Shown here piece by piece: positions 18,357-27,079 of a stretch of DNA of 35,757 nucleotides. Within the stretch, counting starts at the first letter, position 1, and every line of letters begins with the position of its first letter. The notes under the pieces were generated by a model, which did not search any database, was not told the DNA's origin, and saw only the letters and a list, made by a program, of their open reading frames with translations. Source of the DNA: Clostridiales bacterium. Its GTDB lineage: Bacteria; Bacillota; Clostridia; Peptostreptococcales; Natronincolaceae. Both the position numbers and the translations under genes were made by a program. The stretch spans positions 1 to 35,757 of the forward strand of contig JAAYNB010000148.1 in NCBI GenBank assembly GCA_012521085.1, in the 5' to 3' direction.

Positions 18357-19568
18357 ATGGGAAAACCTATTGTAGCAATAGTAGGAAGACCAAATGTAGG
18401 AAAATCAACATTATTTAATAAAATTGCAGGGAAAAGAATAGCTATAGTAGAAGATAGACCTGGAGTAACCAGAGATAGAAACTATACAAAAGTAGAATGG
18501 TTGAATAATGAATTTAATTTAATTGATACCGGAGGAATTGAACCAGATTCAACAGAAATAATTCCTGCACAGATGAGAAGACAAGCAGAATTAGCAATAG
18601 AGACAGCTGATGTTATTGTATTTATGGTAGATGGAAGGGAAGGACTGATTTCATCAGATATAGAGATTGCAGATATGCTGAGAAGATCTAAAAAGCCCAT
18701 AGTATTAGCAGTAAATAAAGTAGATACAAAAGAAAGTTCTCCGCATTTATATGATTTTTATGAATTAGGTTTAGGTGATCCTATGGAGATTTCATCTTCT
18801 CTAGGTTTAGGCATAGGAGATTTATTAGATGAAATCATAAAACATTTTCCAACTGAAGATAGCAGTGAAGAAGATGAGGATGTGATAAAAGTAGCAATCA
18901 TAGGAAAACCTAATGTGGGAAAATCATCTATCCTTAATAAGATATTAGGTGAGGAAAGAGTAATTGTAAGCAATATTGCAGGAACTACTAGAGATGCTAT
19001 AGATACACCCTTTACAGATGGTGAGGATAAATACATCTTTATTGATACTGCTGGTGTGAGAAGAAAGAGCAGAATAACAGATAATGTGGAAAGATATAGT
19101 GTAATAAGATCATTAGCAGCCATAGAGAGAGCAGATGTTTGTCTATTAGTAATAGATGCACAAGAAGGAATTACAGAACAAGATAAAAGAATTGCAGGAT
19201 TTAGCCATGAAGAGGGCAAGGGTTTAATTATAGTAGTAAATAAATGGGATTTAATTGAAAAAGAGACTAATACAATGAATCAGTATATTAAAAGAATTAG
19301 AAATGAACTGGCGTTTTGTGATTATGCTCCTATACTATTTATATCTGCATTGACAGGGCAAAGACTTCCAAAGGTTTTGGAAAAAATTAAATTTGTATCT
19401 AACCAACATAGCTTAAGGATACCAACAGGGGTGCTCAATGATATTATAGGTGAAGCAATGTTGTTAAAACAACCTCCTTCTGATAAAGGTAAGAGACTTA
19501 GAATATTCTATGCTACACAGGCAAGTGTGAAGCCTCCTACTTTTATATTATTCATTAATGATAAATAA
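18357..19568 (+). CDS. der: GTPase Der (EngA), interrupted by an in-frame stop
   Basis: Essential double GTPase for 50S ribosome assembly. First G domain: [21 protein letters not shown]; second: [27 protein letters not shown]-terminal KH-like domain begins but stops at [11 protein letters not shown], where the family continues with (P/K)ELMHFSY. The TAA at 19566 is in frame and the next 38 codons, up to the TAATG overlap with plsY, read as the expected Der C-terminus. A GAA-to-TAA change explains it. I choose ATG 18357 ([19 protein letters not shown] 8 nt upstream) over the track's 18333. See the separate tail entry and finding. Confidence 0.9.
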   Translation: MGKPIVAIVGRPNVGKSTLFNKIAGKRIAIVEDRPGVTRDRNYTKVEWLNNEFNLIDTGGIEPDSTEIIPAQMRRQAELAIETADVIVFMVDGREGLISSDIEIADMLRRSKKPIVLAVNKVDTKESSPHLYDFYELGLGDPMEISSSLGLGIGDLLDEIIKHFPTEDSSEEDEDVIKVAIIGKPNVGKSSILNKILGEERVIVSNIAGTTRDAIDTPFTDGEDKYIFIDTAGVRRKSRITDNVERYSVIRSLAAIERADVCLLVIDAQEGITEQDKRIAGFSHEEGKGLIIVVNKWDLIEKETNTMNQYIKRIRNELAFCDYAPILFISALTGQRLPKVLEKIKFVSNQHSLRIPTGVLNDIIGEAMLLKQPPSDKGKRLRIFYATQASVKPPTFILFINDK

Positions 19569-19682
19569 CTGATGCATTTTTCATACCAAAGATATATAGA
19601 AAATAGAATACGTGAGAATTTTGGATTTGAGGGAACTCCTATAGTGTTTATTAATAGAGAAAGGTCAGGAGATGATAGATAA
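19569..19682 (+). other. der: orphaned 3' end of der (in frame after premature TAA)
   Basis: Reads [20 protein letters not shown], then [17 protein letters not shown] and a stop TAA whose final A is the A of the plsY ATG. This is the last helix and strand of the Der KH-like domain. It has no further stop or frameshift, so the loss is recent, an assembly error, or suppressed by read-through. Confidence 0.9.
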
Positions 19683-20275
19683 TGAAGATATTTGGTATTA
19701 TTTTAATATCCTATCTATTGGGAAACATTTCCCCAGCCTATATTATAGGAAAATTAACTGCAGATATAGACATAAGAGACTATGGTAGTGGTAATGCTGG
19801 TACAACCAATGTATTAAGGACCTTGGGTAAGAAAGCTGCCATATTGACTTTAATATTTGATTGTCTAAAAGGTATGCTATCTGTTATTATAGCAAAATAT
19901 TTAGCCCTAGGAACTTATATGTATCTAATAGCTGGTATAACTGCAGTCATAGGTCATAATTGGCCTGTATTACTTAAATTCAAAGGTGGTAAAGGAGTTG
20001 CTACTACCATAGGAGCAGGTCTGGCTGTATCACCTACTACAGGATTAATCTGTATAGCTATTGGGATATTAGTTTTAATGAAATATAAATATGTATCACT
20101 ATCATCTATGACAGGCGTTACACTATTTGCTATTTTAATGGTCTTTGGAGATAAGTATGAATTTCTTTTTGCATTGATTTTATGTATCTTTGTACTATAT
20201 AGACATAGAGAGAATATTGATAGATTGCGAAAAGGAACGGAAAGAAAAATAACTGAAAGGGTAAAATTAGAATAA
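19682..20275 (+). CDS. plsY: acyl-phosphate glycerol-3-phosphate acyltransferase PlsY
   Basis: Membrane enzyme making lysophosphatidic acid from acyl-phosphate and glycerol-3-phosphate. 197 residues, about five membrane segments. All three family motifs are seen: LLGNISPAYIIGK at the N-terminus, GSGNAGTTNVLRTLG, and GHNWPVLLKFKGGKGVATTIG. The start overlaps the original der stop (TAATG), so translation is probably coupled to der; the new stop in der, 115 nt earlier, could lower that coupling. Confidence 0.95.
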   Translation: MKIFGIILISYLLGNISPAYIIGKLTADIDIRDYGSGNAGTTNVLRTLGKKAAILTLIFDCLKGMLSVIIAKYLALGTYMYLIAGITAVIGHNWPVLLKFKGGKGVATTIGAGLAVSPTTGLICIAIGILVLMKYKYVSLSSMTGVTLFAILMVFGDKYEFLFALILCIFVLYRHRENIDRLRKGTERKITERVKLE

Positions 20276-20280
20276 GGTAA

Positions 20281-20349
20281 ATCACTTTTTTTAACCAAAT
20301 AAAAAGTGATATAAAAAGAGAACTTTTAAAATTTAAAAGTTCTCTTTTA
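20281..20349. terminator. two tandem hairpins between plsY and eutP, bidirectional
   Basis: ATCACTTTTT...AAAAAGTGAT (20281-20310) is followed at once by AAAAGAGAACTTTTAAA/TTTAAAAGTTCTCTTTT (about 20313-20349). The second is a near-perfect palindrome with T-runs on both strands and should end both plsY and the convergent eutP transcripts. Confidence 0.8.
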
Positions 20350-20355
20350 TATCTT

Positions 20356-20835
20356 TTAGACTATATTTTTTAGACCTTTTATATCCTTATCCCAGGGCAA
20401 AACATCTCCTGGTTCCCTAAGATGTTCATATATTTGCCAAATTCCTTCTCCAGTATATGAGCTAACCTTAAATATGGTTTCACAACCTGCTAATTTTAAC
20501 CATTCCTCTGCTCTCTTAGGATTAGCATTAGGTCTGTCTATTTGAGTAACAATCCCTATTACTTCCCTTGTAACATATGGAACAATATTAGGCGAATAAA
20601 GGGTATATTCTTCTGTAGCACTTAATAAAAAACCTATAACATCAGCTTCGAAGCTGTAGATTCCTAAGGCTGTTGCTAAACTTTTTGTTTCTGCATATTC
20701 ACCAGGCGTATCAATTATTATATCATGATGATTAATATAGTGGGTTTTGTGATATGATATCTTCTTTCCTTGTAATGCTTGAGTAAGCGTGGTCTTACCA
20801 CTACCACTTCTGCCTATTAATATAATTTTTTTCAT
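20356..20835 (-). CDS. eutP: EutP/PduV family small GTPase-like protein
   Basis: 159 residues: P-loop GRSGSGKTTLTQALQGK at the N-terminus, DTPGEY as the G3 motif, and TQIDRPNAN in the place of NKxD. This fits EutP/PduV, microcompartment-associated P-loop proteins; a role as acetate kinase (EutP) or in compartment placement (PduV) has been reported for relatives. It starts behind AGGTGA, 11 nt after eutS. No other eut or pdu gene is in the window. Confidence 0.85.
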   Translation of the reverse strand: MKKIILIGRSGSGKTTLTQALQGKKISYHKTHYINHHDIIIDTPGEYAETKSLATALGIYSFEADVIGFLLSATEEYTLYSPNIVPYVTREVIGIVTQIDRPNANPKRAEEWLKLAGCETIFKVSSYTGEGIWQIYEHLREPGDVLPWDKDIKGLKNIV

Positions 20836-20846
20836 ATTTTAGTCAC

Positions 20847-21203
20847 CTATGTTCTAGTAATTTTACATATTGTAAACCCAAGATTGTGTTGGGAGTAGTT
20901 TAATATATTTTTTAATGCGGATTCCACATTAGATATGGTACCTGTAATAATTAAAGTACCACTAAATCTATCTACAAAACTAAGATCCACATCAGAATTT
21001 TTAGATGCAATATCTGATGCTATAATAGCCATTTCAGCAGGGGTCATGGTAAGCATACCAATTGCAATGTTATTGTAATCAACTGTTGGATCTAAACCTA
21101 ATTTTCTATATAGTATTTTTTTAGGGTTTGCTATAATATGTGCTAATGTTATTTCTCTGCCTGGTACAGTTTCTTGAATAATTCTCATTAATCTTTCGCT
21201 CAT
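20847..21203 (-). CDS. eutS: EutS/PduU family microcompartment shell protein
   Basis: 118 residues, one circularly permuted BMC domain: RIIQETVPGREITLAHIIANP is the diagnostic N-terminus, with GMLTMTPAEMAIIASDIASK and FSGTLIITGTISNVESAL following. Such proteins form hexamers in bacterial microcompartment shells. A strong GGAGG lies before the ATG. It heads a two-gene unit with eutP, the first two genes of eut operons, but here the enzymes and other shell proteins are absent nearby. Confidence 0.9.
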   Translation of the reverse strand: MSERLMRIIQETVPGREITLAHIIANPKKILYRKLGLDPTVDYNNIAIGMLTMTPAEMAIIASDIASKNSDVDLSFVDRFSGTLIITGTISNVESALKNILNYSQHNLGFTICKITRT

Positions 21204-21531
21204 AACGTCCTCCCCATTTCTATTGTATATATCATATTTTATTAAAAATTATTAATATTAAATAAAAATTTTAATATTAATATATGAAAAAAGATATTAT
21301 TCCTTAGAATATATCCTATCATTTATTCTTTATCAGAACAATAAAATAACAATTTTTTACTGAGATTCAACAAAAAAATCTCTAAAATATAATAAAAATT
21401 GAGAATATTGTCTATATAAATTTAAATATAGAAATCATAGGAGTTGTCATATTATTTGGATAAGACTCATATATTTATATTGTTATTATATAGTGCATAA
21501 TATCTATTTGTACAAATAAAGGAGGGATAGA
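21204..21531. other. divergent eutS-spoIVA intergenic region
   Basis: 328 nt of very AT-rich DNA with no credible ORF. It holds the spoIVA sigma-E promoter on the + strand. On the minus strand a TATACAAT word (near 21225) upstream of eutS resembles a sigma-E -10 but lacks a matching -35. Nothing else recognised. Confidence 0.6.
21447..21475 (+). promoter_or_regulatory. sigma-E promoter of spoIVA
   Basis: TCATATT (21447-21453), exactly 14 nt, then CATATATT (21468-21475). This fits the sigma-E consensus KMATATT-N14-CATACANT with a single mismatch in the -10. It lies ~57 nt before the spoIVA ATG. spoIVA is a sigma-E gene in Bacillus. Confidence 0.75.
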
Positions 21532-23010
21532 ATGGCAAATGACAGTATCTATAGAGATATAGCAGAACGTACACAGGGAGATATTTATATAGGTGTTGTA
21601 GGACCAGTTAGGACAGGTAAATCCACTTTAATAAAAAGGATTATGGATTTATTAGTCTTGCCAAATATAGATAATACCTATAAAAAAGAAAGGGCTAGAG
21701 ATGAATTACCCCAAAGCGGTTCTGGTAAAACCATTACAACTACAGAACCGAAATTTGTACCCAATGAAGCTGTAGAATTAGTATTAAAAGACAATGCATC
21801 CTTTAAATTGCGTATGATAGATTGTGTAGGATATTTAGTAGATGGTGCAATAGGACATATGGAAGGTAAAGAACCTAGAATGGTAAATACCCCTTGGTTT
21901 GACAAACAAATACCCTTTGAAGAAGCAGCTGAAATAGGTACACAAAAAGTAATAAGAGAACATTCTACCATTGGTTTGGTAGTAACCACAGATGGAAGTA
22001 TTGCTGACATAGAGAGAGAAAATTATGTCAAAGCAGAAGAAAGAGTAATTAATGAATTAAAAGAAATAAGTAAACCCTTTGCTGTAGTTTTAAATAGTAA
22101 GAATCCAGATAATCCAGATACAATGGCTTTAAAAGAAAGTTTAGAAGAAAAATATGATGTATCTGTTGTCATTAAAGATTGTGCAAAGATGAATGTCAAT
22201 GATATAAATGAAATATTAGAAAATGTATTATTTGAATTTCCAATTACAGAAATAAACTTTAACCTTCCAGGTTGGCTAGAAAGTATTGAAAAAGGTCATT
22301 GGTTAAAATCAAATATTATAAAATCTATTATGGATATTACTAAAAAAATTAGAAAATTAAAAAACATAAACAATATGCTTAATGATTTAAATGAAGTAGA
22401 AAATATTAAAAAGATATCTTTAGAAAATATTCAAATGGGAGAAGGTTCTGTATTAATTGATTTGATGGTAGACAATGCTTTGTTTTATAAAATATTAGAA
22501 GAAAAAACAGGCTATGAAATAGAAGGAGATCATCAACTAGTTGGATTAATTACCGAACTGGCAAAAGGAAAACAAGAATATGATAGAATACAAGAGGCAT
22601 TAAATGATGTTAAAGAAATTGGCTATGGCCTTGTACCCCCATCAGTAAATGAATTATCCTTAGAAGAACCAGAAATATTTAAACATGGAAATCAATTTGG
22701 TGTAAAACTACGAGCAAATGCACCATCCTTACATTTCCTCAGAGCAGATATTGCCACAGAAGTCTCACCATTAGTGGGTACAGAAAAGCAAAGTGAAGAA
22801 TTATTAAAATATTTATTAGAAGAATTTGAACAAGATCCTAAAAAAATTTGGGAAACTAATATGTTTGGCAAACCCCTACATGATATGGTGAAAGAACAAC
22901 TTCAAAACAAATTACAGACAATACCAGAAGATACTAGACTAAAACTACAAAGAACATTACAGACCATAATAAATGAAGGTAATGGCAAATTTATAGCTAT
23001 TATTCTATAG
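21532..23010 (+). CDS. spoIVA: spore coat morphogenetic ATPase SpoIVA
   Basis: Polymerising ATPase that forms the base layer of the spore coat on the forespore surface. 492 residues, the same as in Bacillus. N-terminus MANDSIYRDIAERTQGDIYIG, Walker A GPVRTGKST at 24-32, SGSGKTITTTEPKFVPNEAVE, a DCVGY switch, and a C-terminus ending FIAIIL, where the family is highly conserved. Starts behind AAAGGAGGG. Monocistronic with its own promoter and terminator. Confidence 0.97.
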   Translation: MANDSIYRDIAERTQGDIYIGVVGPVRTGKSTLIKRIMDLLVLPNIDNTYKKERARDELPQSGSGKTITTTEPKFVPNEAVELVLKDNASFKLRMIDCVGYLVDGAIGHMEGKEPRMVNTPWFDKQIPFEEAAEIGTQKVIREHSTIGLVVTTDGSIADIERENYVKAEERVINELKEISKPFAVVLNSKNPDNPDTMALKESLEEKYDVSVVIKDCAKMNVNDINEILENVLFEFPITEINFNLPGWLESIEKGHWLKSNIIKSIMDITKKIRKLKNINNMLNDLNEVENIKKISLENIQMGEGSVLIDLMVDNALFYKILEEKTGYEIEGDHQLVGLITELAKGKQEYDRIQEALNDVKEIGYGLVPPSVNELSLEEPEIFKHGNQFGVKLRANAPSLHFLRADIATEVSPLVGTEKQSEELLKYLLEEFEQDPKKIWETNMFGKPLHDMVKEQLQNKLQTIPEDTRLKLQRTLQTIINEGNGKFIAIIL

Positions 23011-23064
23011 CTTAGCTACATAGATAGCCACATAGATAAAATCTAACTTAATGTTTTATCTTTT

Positions 23065-23097
23065 AAAAATAGAGGGAAAGTTTTCCTCTATTTTTTG
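23065..23097 (+). terminator. terminator after spoIVA
   Basis: AAAAATAGAGG, loop, CCTCTATTTTTT; 11-bp stem and T-run. Confidence 0.85.
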
Positions 23098-23243
23098 TGG
23101 TTATAATACAAAGAAAAATTAAAAACTAGTTCAAATTTTAATATTAATCAAATGGAAGGTATTAACTAAATATGAGTATAAAAAAGCAGATTATATGGAC
23201 TAGATATAATCTACTAAATATAAAACTAAATGATATGATTTTT

Positions 23244-23618
23244 TCAAATTAATTCTTGTAATTCATTATCTTTTAATATATTTTTTTCATGATCCATTAT
23301 TTCTTCACTTAAATTTTCATAATTTTCTAATGATATTTTAAGAGATGAAATTTCTTCATTAAGTTTTTCTTGAACATTCATTAATTCCTTATTTTCTTTT
23401 TTAAGATTTTTTATTTCTTTTTTAAGTTTAAACTGTTTTACAAATCCAATAAAAGTAGCAATAATAGCGCCAAATGCTGTACAAATAAAAATAATTAATG
23501 CCAGGGATAATTCATATTGTAGCATAAATATTTTTATTGGAACAGGTGTGGCATTTGTAATAGCAAATACAATTAATATAATTGATGCAATTAGGGAAAA
23601 TATAAAATATATTTGCAT
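23244..23618 (-). CDS. LapA-like (DUF1049) small membrane protein
   Basis: About 124 residues: two N-terminal membrane segments (FIFSLIASIILIVFAITNATPVPIKIF and LALIIFICTAFGAIIATFIG), then a long charged coiled coil. The first part has the LapA/DUF1049 pattern (FAxxNxxPVxIxF). Role in Gram-positives is unknown. I place the start at ATG 23618 (MQIYFIF) with AAGGTGG upstream; the track's GTG at 23633 overlaps that ribosome site. Confidence 0.75.
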   Translation of the reverse strand: MQIYFIFSLIASIILIVFAITNATPVPIKIFMLQYELSLALIIFICTAFGAIIATFIGFVKQFKLKKEIKNLKKENKELMNVQEKLNEEISSLKISLENYENLSEEIMDHEKNILKDNELQELI

Positions 23619-23846
23619 TATATAAACTACCACCTTATATTATGTATTTAGGTTATTAAATTGGAAACCTATAAACCTTTTTCATAAATATATTTTTTTA
23701 TACCCAATATTACTATTATTATACTATATTTTTTTAGGTTTTGGTAAAAATGTGTAGACTAGGCCATAAAGGGGTATTAAAAAAACTAGATAATAATAAA
23801 ATTAAATTTTAATTATTTATAAAAATTCAAAATGGAGGTTATAGTA

Positions 23847-24389
23847 ATGAAAATAGCTGTAGTAATAGGAAGTATTAGCAAAAATTCATATAATATGAAA
23901 TTAGCTGAATTTATAAAAAGGAGATATGAAGGTAAATTAGAAATGGAAGTATTGTCTTTAAAAGATATACCCATGTATAATATAGATGATGAATTAAATC
24001 CAGCACCTGCAGTAACAGAAATTAAAGGTAAGATAAAAAATAGTGATGGAGTATTATTTGTAACACCTGAATACAATCACTCTATACCTGGAGTTTTAAA
24101 AAATGCTCTAGACTGGTTTTCTAGAGTTGATAGAGTTTTGGCCAATAAGCCAGCAATGATAGTGGGAGCATCTACTGGTATTTTAGGTACTGTAAAAGCT
24201 CAAATACATCTTAGACAGATATTAAATTCAGGAGGAGTGGCGGCTATTACCATGCCAGGTAATGAAGTATTTATCGGGAATATAGAGAATATTATGGATG
24301 ACAATGGCAATTTAACAGATGAATCCACTATTAAATTTTTAGATAAAGTAGTAGATAATTTTATAAAATGGATAGAAAAAGTAGGATAA
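23847..24389 (+). CDS. NADPH-dependent FMN reductase family protein
   Basis: 180-residue flavodoxin-like fold enzyme: MKIAVVIGSISKNSYNMKLAEFI is the phosphate-binding N-terminus, VLFVTPEYNHSIPGVLKNALDWFSR the flavin-contact signature of the FMN_red family, followed by PAMIVGASTGILGTVKAQ. Likely reduces FMN, quinones or azo compounds with NAD(P)H. Start chosen at ATG 23847 with GGAGG upstream. Monocistronic: ended by a terminator. Confidence 0.9.
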   Translation: MKIAVVIGSISKNSYNMKLAEFIKRRYEGKLEMEVLSLKDIPMYNIDDELNPAPAVTEIKGKIKNSDGVLFVTPEYNHSIPGVLKNALDWFSRVDRVLANKPAMIVGASTGILGTVKAQIHLRQILNSGGVAAITMPGNEVFIGNIENIMDDNGNLTDESTIKFLDKVVDNFIKWIEKVG

Positions 24390-24401
24390 TATAAATTTTA
24401 T

Positions 24402-24437
24402 AAATAAGCACAAAATATTATAGACTTGTGCTTATTT
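24402..24437 (+). terminator. terminator after the FMN reductase gene
   Basis: AAATAAGCACAA, loop, TTGTGCTTATTT; 12-bp perfect stem with T-rich end. Confidence 0.8.
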
Positions 24438-24527
24438 ATTGCAAAGATATATATAATTGGCTATTATTAATATAGTAAGATTAAATGTTAAATTATTAAG
24501 ATATAATAAAAATAAAGGGGTGTGCTT

Positions 24528-25559
24528 ATGAAAAAGACAGGTTTATTTATTTTAATTATAGCATTATTAATGTTTGTAGTAGCATGCAGTAATGATGCAG
24601 ATGCTCCAGATATGAGTCTTGAAGAGGAAAATCCAGTAGTAGAAGATACAACTGATATAGAAGATAGGATAGTACAGGTGGCAGCCTTAAATGGTCCTAC
24701 AGGTATGGGTATGGTAAAGCTTATGGAGGAAAATGAAAATGACAAAACTCTATTAAAATATGAATTTACCTTAATGAGTAGCCCAGATGATTTAGTAGGA
24801 AAAATAATAAATAAAGAAGTAGATATAGCAGCAGTACCGTCAAATCTAGCCATGGTTCTTTACAATAAAACTGAAGCAGATATACAATTAGCAGCCATAA
24901 ATACATTGGGTGTATCTTATATACTAGAAAATGGAGATAGTATTCAATCCATAGAAGATTTAAAAGGTAAAACAATAAATGTAAGTGGTAAAGGTGCTAT
25001 CCCAGATTTTGCTCTACAGTATATTTTAGATAAAAATGGTTTAGAAATAGATAAGGATGTTATGGTAGACTTTAAATTACAACATGCAGATTTAGCAGCA
25101 GCCATGGTTGAAGGTGATGTTGAAATTGCATTATTACCACAACCTCATGTAACTACTGCTATGATGAGAAACGAAGATATTAGAATTGCATTAGATATGA
25201 CTGATGAATGGAAAAAAGTAAATAGTGATAATAGTGAATTAGTAATGGGTGTTATAATTGTACAAAGAGAATTTGCAGAAAATAATAAAGAGATGTTAGA
25301 TATATTCTTAGAAGAATATAGACAATCAGTAGTTTTTGTAAATGAAGAAATAGATGAAGCGGCACAATTAATAGAAAAGTATGGAATTTTACCAAATGCA
25401 GCTATTGCAAAAAGAGCCATACCATATTCTAATATAGTATATATAGATGCTCAAGAAGGCAAAGAATCTTTAAATGAATTATATGAGATATTATATAATT
25501 TTGAACCTAAATCCATTGGAGGGAAATTAGGTGATGAAGAATTCTATTACAAAAAATAA
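24528..25559 (+). CDS. ABC importer lipoprotein, SsuA/THI5-like
   Basis: Substrate-binding lipoprotein of the NMT1/SsuA-like fold. ATG 24528 behind AAAGGGGTG; signal peptide with lipobox VVAC-S, then an acidic linker and the binding domain (AALNGPTGMGMVKLMEE, DIAAVPSNLAMVLYNK, GKTINVSGKGAIPDFALQYIL, VEIALLPQPHVTTAMM). 344 residues. Relatives bind thiamine precursors, sulfonates or unknown ligands; the ligand cannot be read here. First of three genes with permease and ATPase. Confidence 0.85.
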   Translation: MKKTGLFILIIALLMFVVACSNDADAPDMSLEEENPVVEDTTDIEDRIVQVAALNGPTGMGMVKLMEENENDKTLLKYEFTLMSSPDDLVGKIINKEVDIAAVPSNLAMVLYNKTEADIQLAAINTLGVSYILENGDSIQSIEDLKGKTINVSGKGAIPDFALQYILDKNGLEIDKDVMVDFKLQHADLAAAMVEGDVEIALLPQPHVTTAMMRNEDIRIALDMTDEWKKVNSDNSELVMGVIIVQREFAENNKEMLDIFLEEYRQSVVFVNEEIDEAAQLIEKYGILPNAAIAKRAIPYSNIVYIDAQEGKESLNELYEILYNFEPKSIGGKLGDEEFYYKK

Positions 25560-26307
25560 AAAACAATATTTTAAAAATATTTCCATATTTATATTTTGGA
25601 TTTTAGTTTGGCAAAGTCTTCATTTAATCATTGGACGGGACATTTATGTCCCGTCTCCTTTTAGTGTTTTAATTAAATTAAAGGAATTGTTATTTGTTCC
25701 AAGATTTTGGCTTTCAGTGATTTACTCTATTTATAGAGTGTTAGTAGGACTATTATTATCTATAATATTGGGAATTATAGTTGCAATTATATCTAGTTTA
25801 AATAAATATTTTCATGATTTGATAAAACCATTTATGACTATTATTAAATCTACGCCTGTACTATCCTTTATTATAATAGCATTAATTTGGTTTAGTTCTT
25901 CCAATGTACCTATTTTTATTTGTTTTTTAATGTGTTTTCCCATAATATGGACTAATGTAGTAGAAGGAATAAATCAAGTGGATGTAAAGCTTTTGGAGAT
26001 GGCCAAGATTTATAAAGTTAAAAGAATAAATATTCTTAAAAAAATCTATATATCTTCTGTACTGCCATATTTCACAGCTGCTTGTATTACTTGTCTAGGT
26101 TTAGCTTGGAAGGTGGGAGTTGCAGCAGAAGTATTAAGTCATCCCCAAAATTCCATTGGCAGCCATTTATATAGTGCTAAGGTTTATTTGGATTCTACTG
26201 AGTTATTTGCTTGGACATTGGTAGTTATATTACTAAGTTTATTGTTTGAAATAATATTTGCCAAGATTATATATAAAATTACCAATAAAAGATTTTCTAA
26301 ATCATGA
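25534..26307 (+). CDS. ABC importer permease, SsuC/TauC-like
   Basis: About 257 residues, six membrane segments, with the EAA-type loop EGINQVDVKLLEMAKIYKVKR that docks the ATPase. Starts at ATG 25534 (GTG 25531 is adjacent) and overlaps the binding-protein gene by 26 nt. A GC-rich terminator-like hairpin lies in its first 130 nt (separate entry). Confidence 0.88.
   Translation: MKNSITKNKKQYFKNISIFIFWILVWQSLHLIIGRDIYVPSPFSVLIKLKELLFVPRFWLSVIYSIYRVLVGLLLSIILGIIVAIISSLNKYFHDLIKPFMTIIKSTPVLSFIIIALIWFSSSNVPIFICFLMCFPIIWTNVVEGINQVDVKLLEMAKIYKVKRINILKKIYISSVLPYFTAACITCLGLAWKVGVAAEVLSHPQNSIGSHLYSAKVYLDSTELFAWTLVVILLSLLFEIIFAKIIYKITNKRFSKS
25633..25662 (+). promoter_or_regulatory. terminator-like hairpin inside the permease gene
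   Basis: GACGGGACAT-TT-ATGTCCCGTC, a 10-bp perfect stem far more GC-rich than its surroundings, followed by TCCTTTT. It encodes GRDIYVPSP in the permease, so it is within coding DNA. It could protect the 3' end of the upstream lipoprotein mRNA or end a share of transcripts, making more binding protein than permease. Confidence 0.55.
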
Positions 26308-26319
26308 TTTAGAATGGGG

Positions 26320-27030
26320 ATGAAGGTTTTGAACATAGAAGTGAAGAATATATCTAAATCCTATGATGATTTAAAGGTTATAATTGATTTTAATATGTGT
26401 TTTTCATCTAATAGAATACATTGTTTTTTTGGACCATCAGGATGCGGCAAGACAACATTGGCCAATATATTAACAGGAGTTATTAGTGCTGATTCTGGTC
26501 ATGTTATAGGGAAAAACAATAAGAAAATATCTTATATCTTTCAAGAAGATCGTTTATTACCTTGGGCAACGGTAAAAGAGAATATATTATTTGTACTAGA
26601 TAGTTTTCATAATAAATCTGAAGCACAGTTATTAGCAGATAAGTATCTATCAATGGTAGATCTTTTAAAATTTAAAAATCATTATCCCCACCAATTAAGT
26701 GGTGGTATGAAACAAAGAGTATCTATTGCTAGAGCATTTGCCTATGGTGGAGAAATATTAGTAATGGATGAACCTTTTAAAGGTCTACATTTGGGGTTAA
26801 AGAAAAATCTAATGGATTATATTATAGATAATTGGAATCATGAAAGTTCTTTTTTATTTTTTATCACCCATGATATTGATGAGGCCATATATATGGCAGA
26901 TGATATTTATATATTTAATGGTCCACCATTAAAACTTAAAAGAAGGGTTACAATTGATACTTCCAGAGAAGATAGAAGGAATAATAAAAAATTAGAAACT
27001 TACAAGAAAATCATATTAGAAGATAATTAA
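26320..27030 (+). CDS. ABC importer ATPase, SsuB/TauB-like
   Basis: About 236 residues: Walker A FGPSGCGKTT, Q-loop FQEDRLLPW, signature LSGGMKQRVSIARAF, Walker B ILVMDEPF, switch His ITHD. After Walker B it reads KGLHLGLK where most relatives have xxLD, so the D-loop Asp is His. Start is either ATG 26314, ATG 26320 or TTG 26329; I use 26320. It follows the permease by a few nt. Confidence 0.9.
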   Translation: MKVLNIEVKNISKSYDDLKVIIDFNMCFSSNRIHCFFGPSGCGKTTLANILTGVISADSGHVIGKNNKKISYIFQEDRLLPWATVKENILFVLDSFHNKSEAQLLADKYLSMVDLLKFKNHYPHQLSGGMKQRVSIARAFAYGGEILVMDEPFKGLHLGLKKNLMDYIIDNWNHESSFLFFITHDIDEAIYMADDIYIFNGPPLKLKRRVTIDTSREDRRNNKKLETYKKIILEDN

Positions 27031-27079
27031 ATAATGATCATTTTAACTAGATATAGTAAAATACAAGGGAAGGATAATT

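Noticed and set aside
19566-19568. Genome-wide reassignment of TAA as a sense codon
   Set aside because: TAA ends many genes here at positions that fit the family lengths and neighbour overlaps (ftsQ, murD, ilvN, hisD), so only the single der codon is odd.
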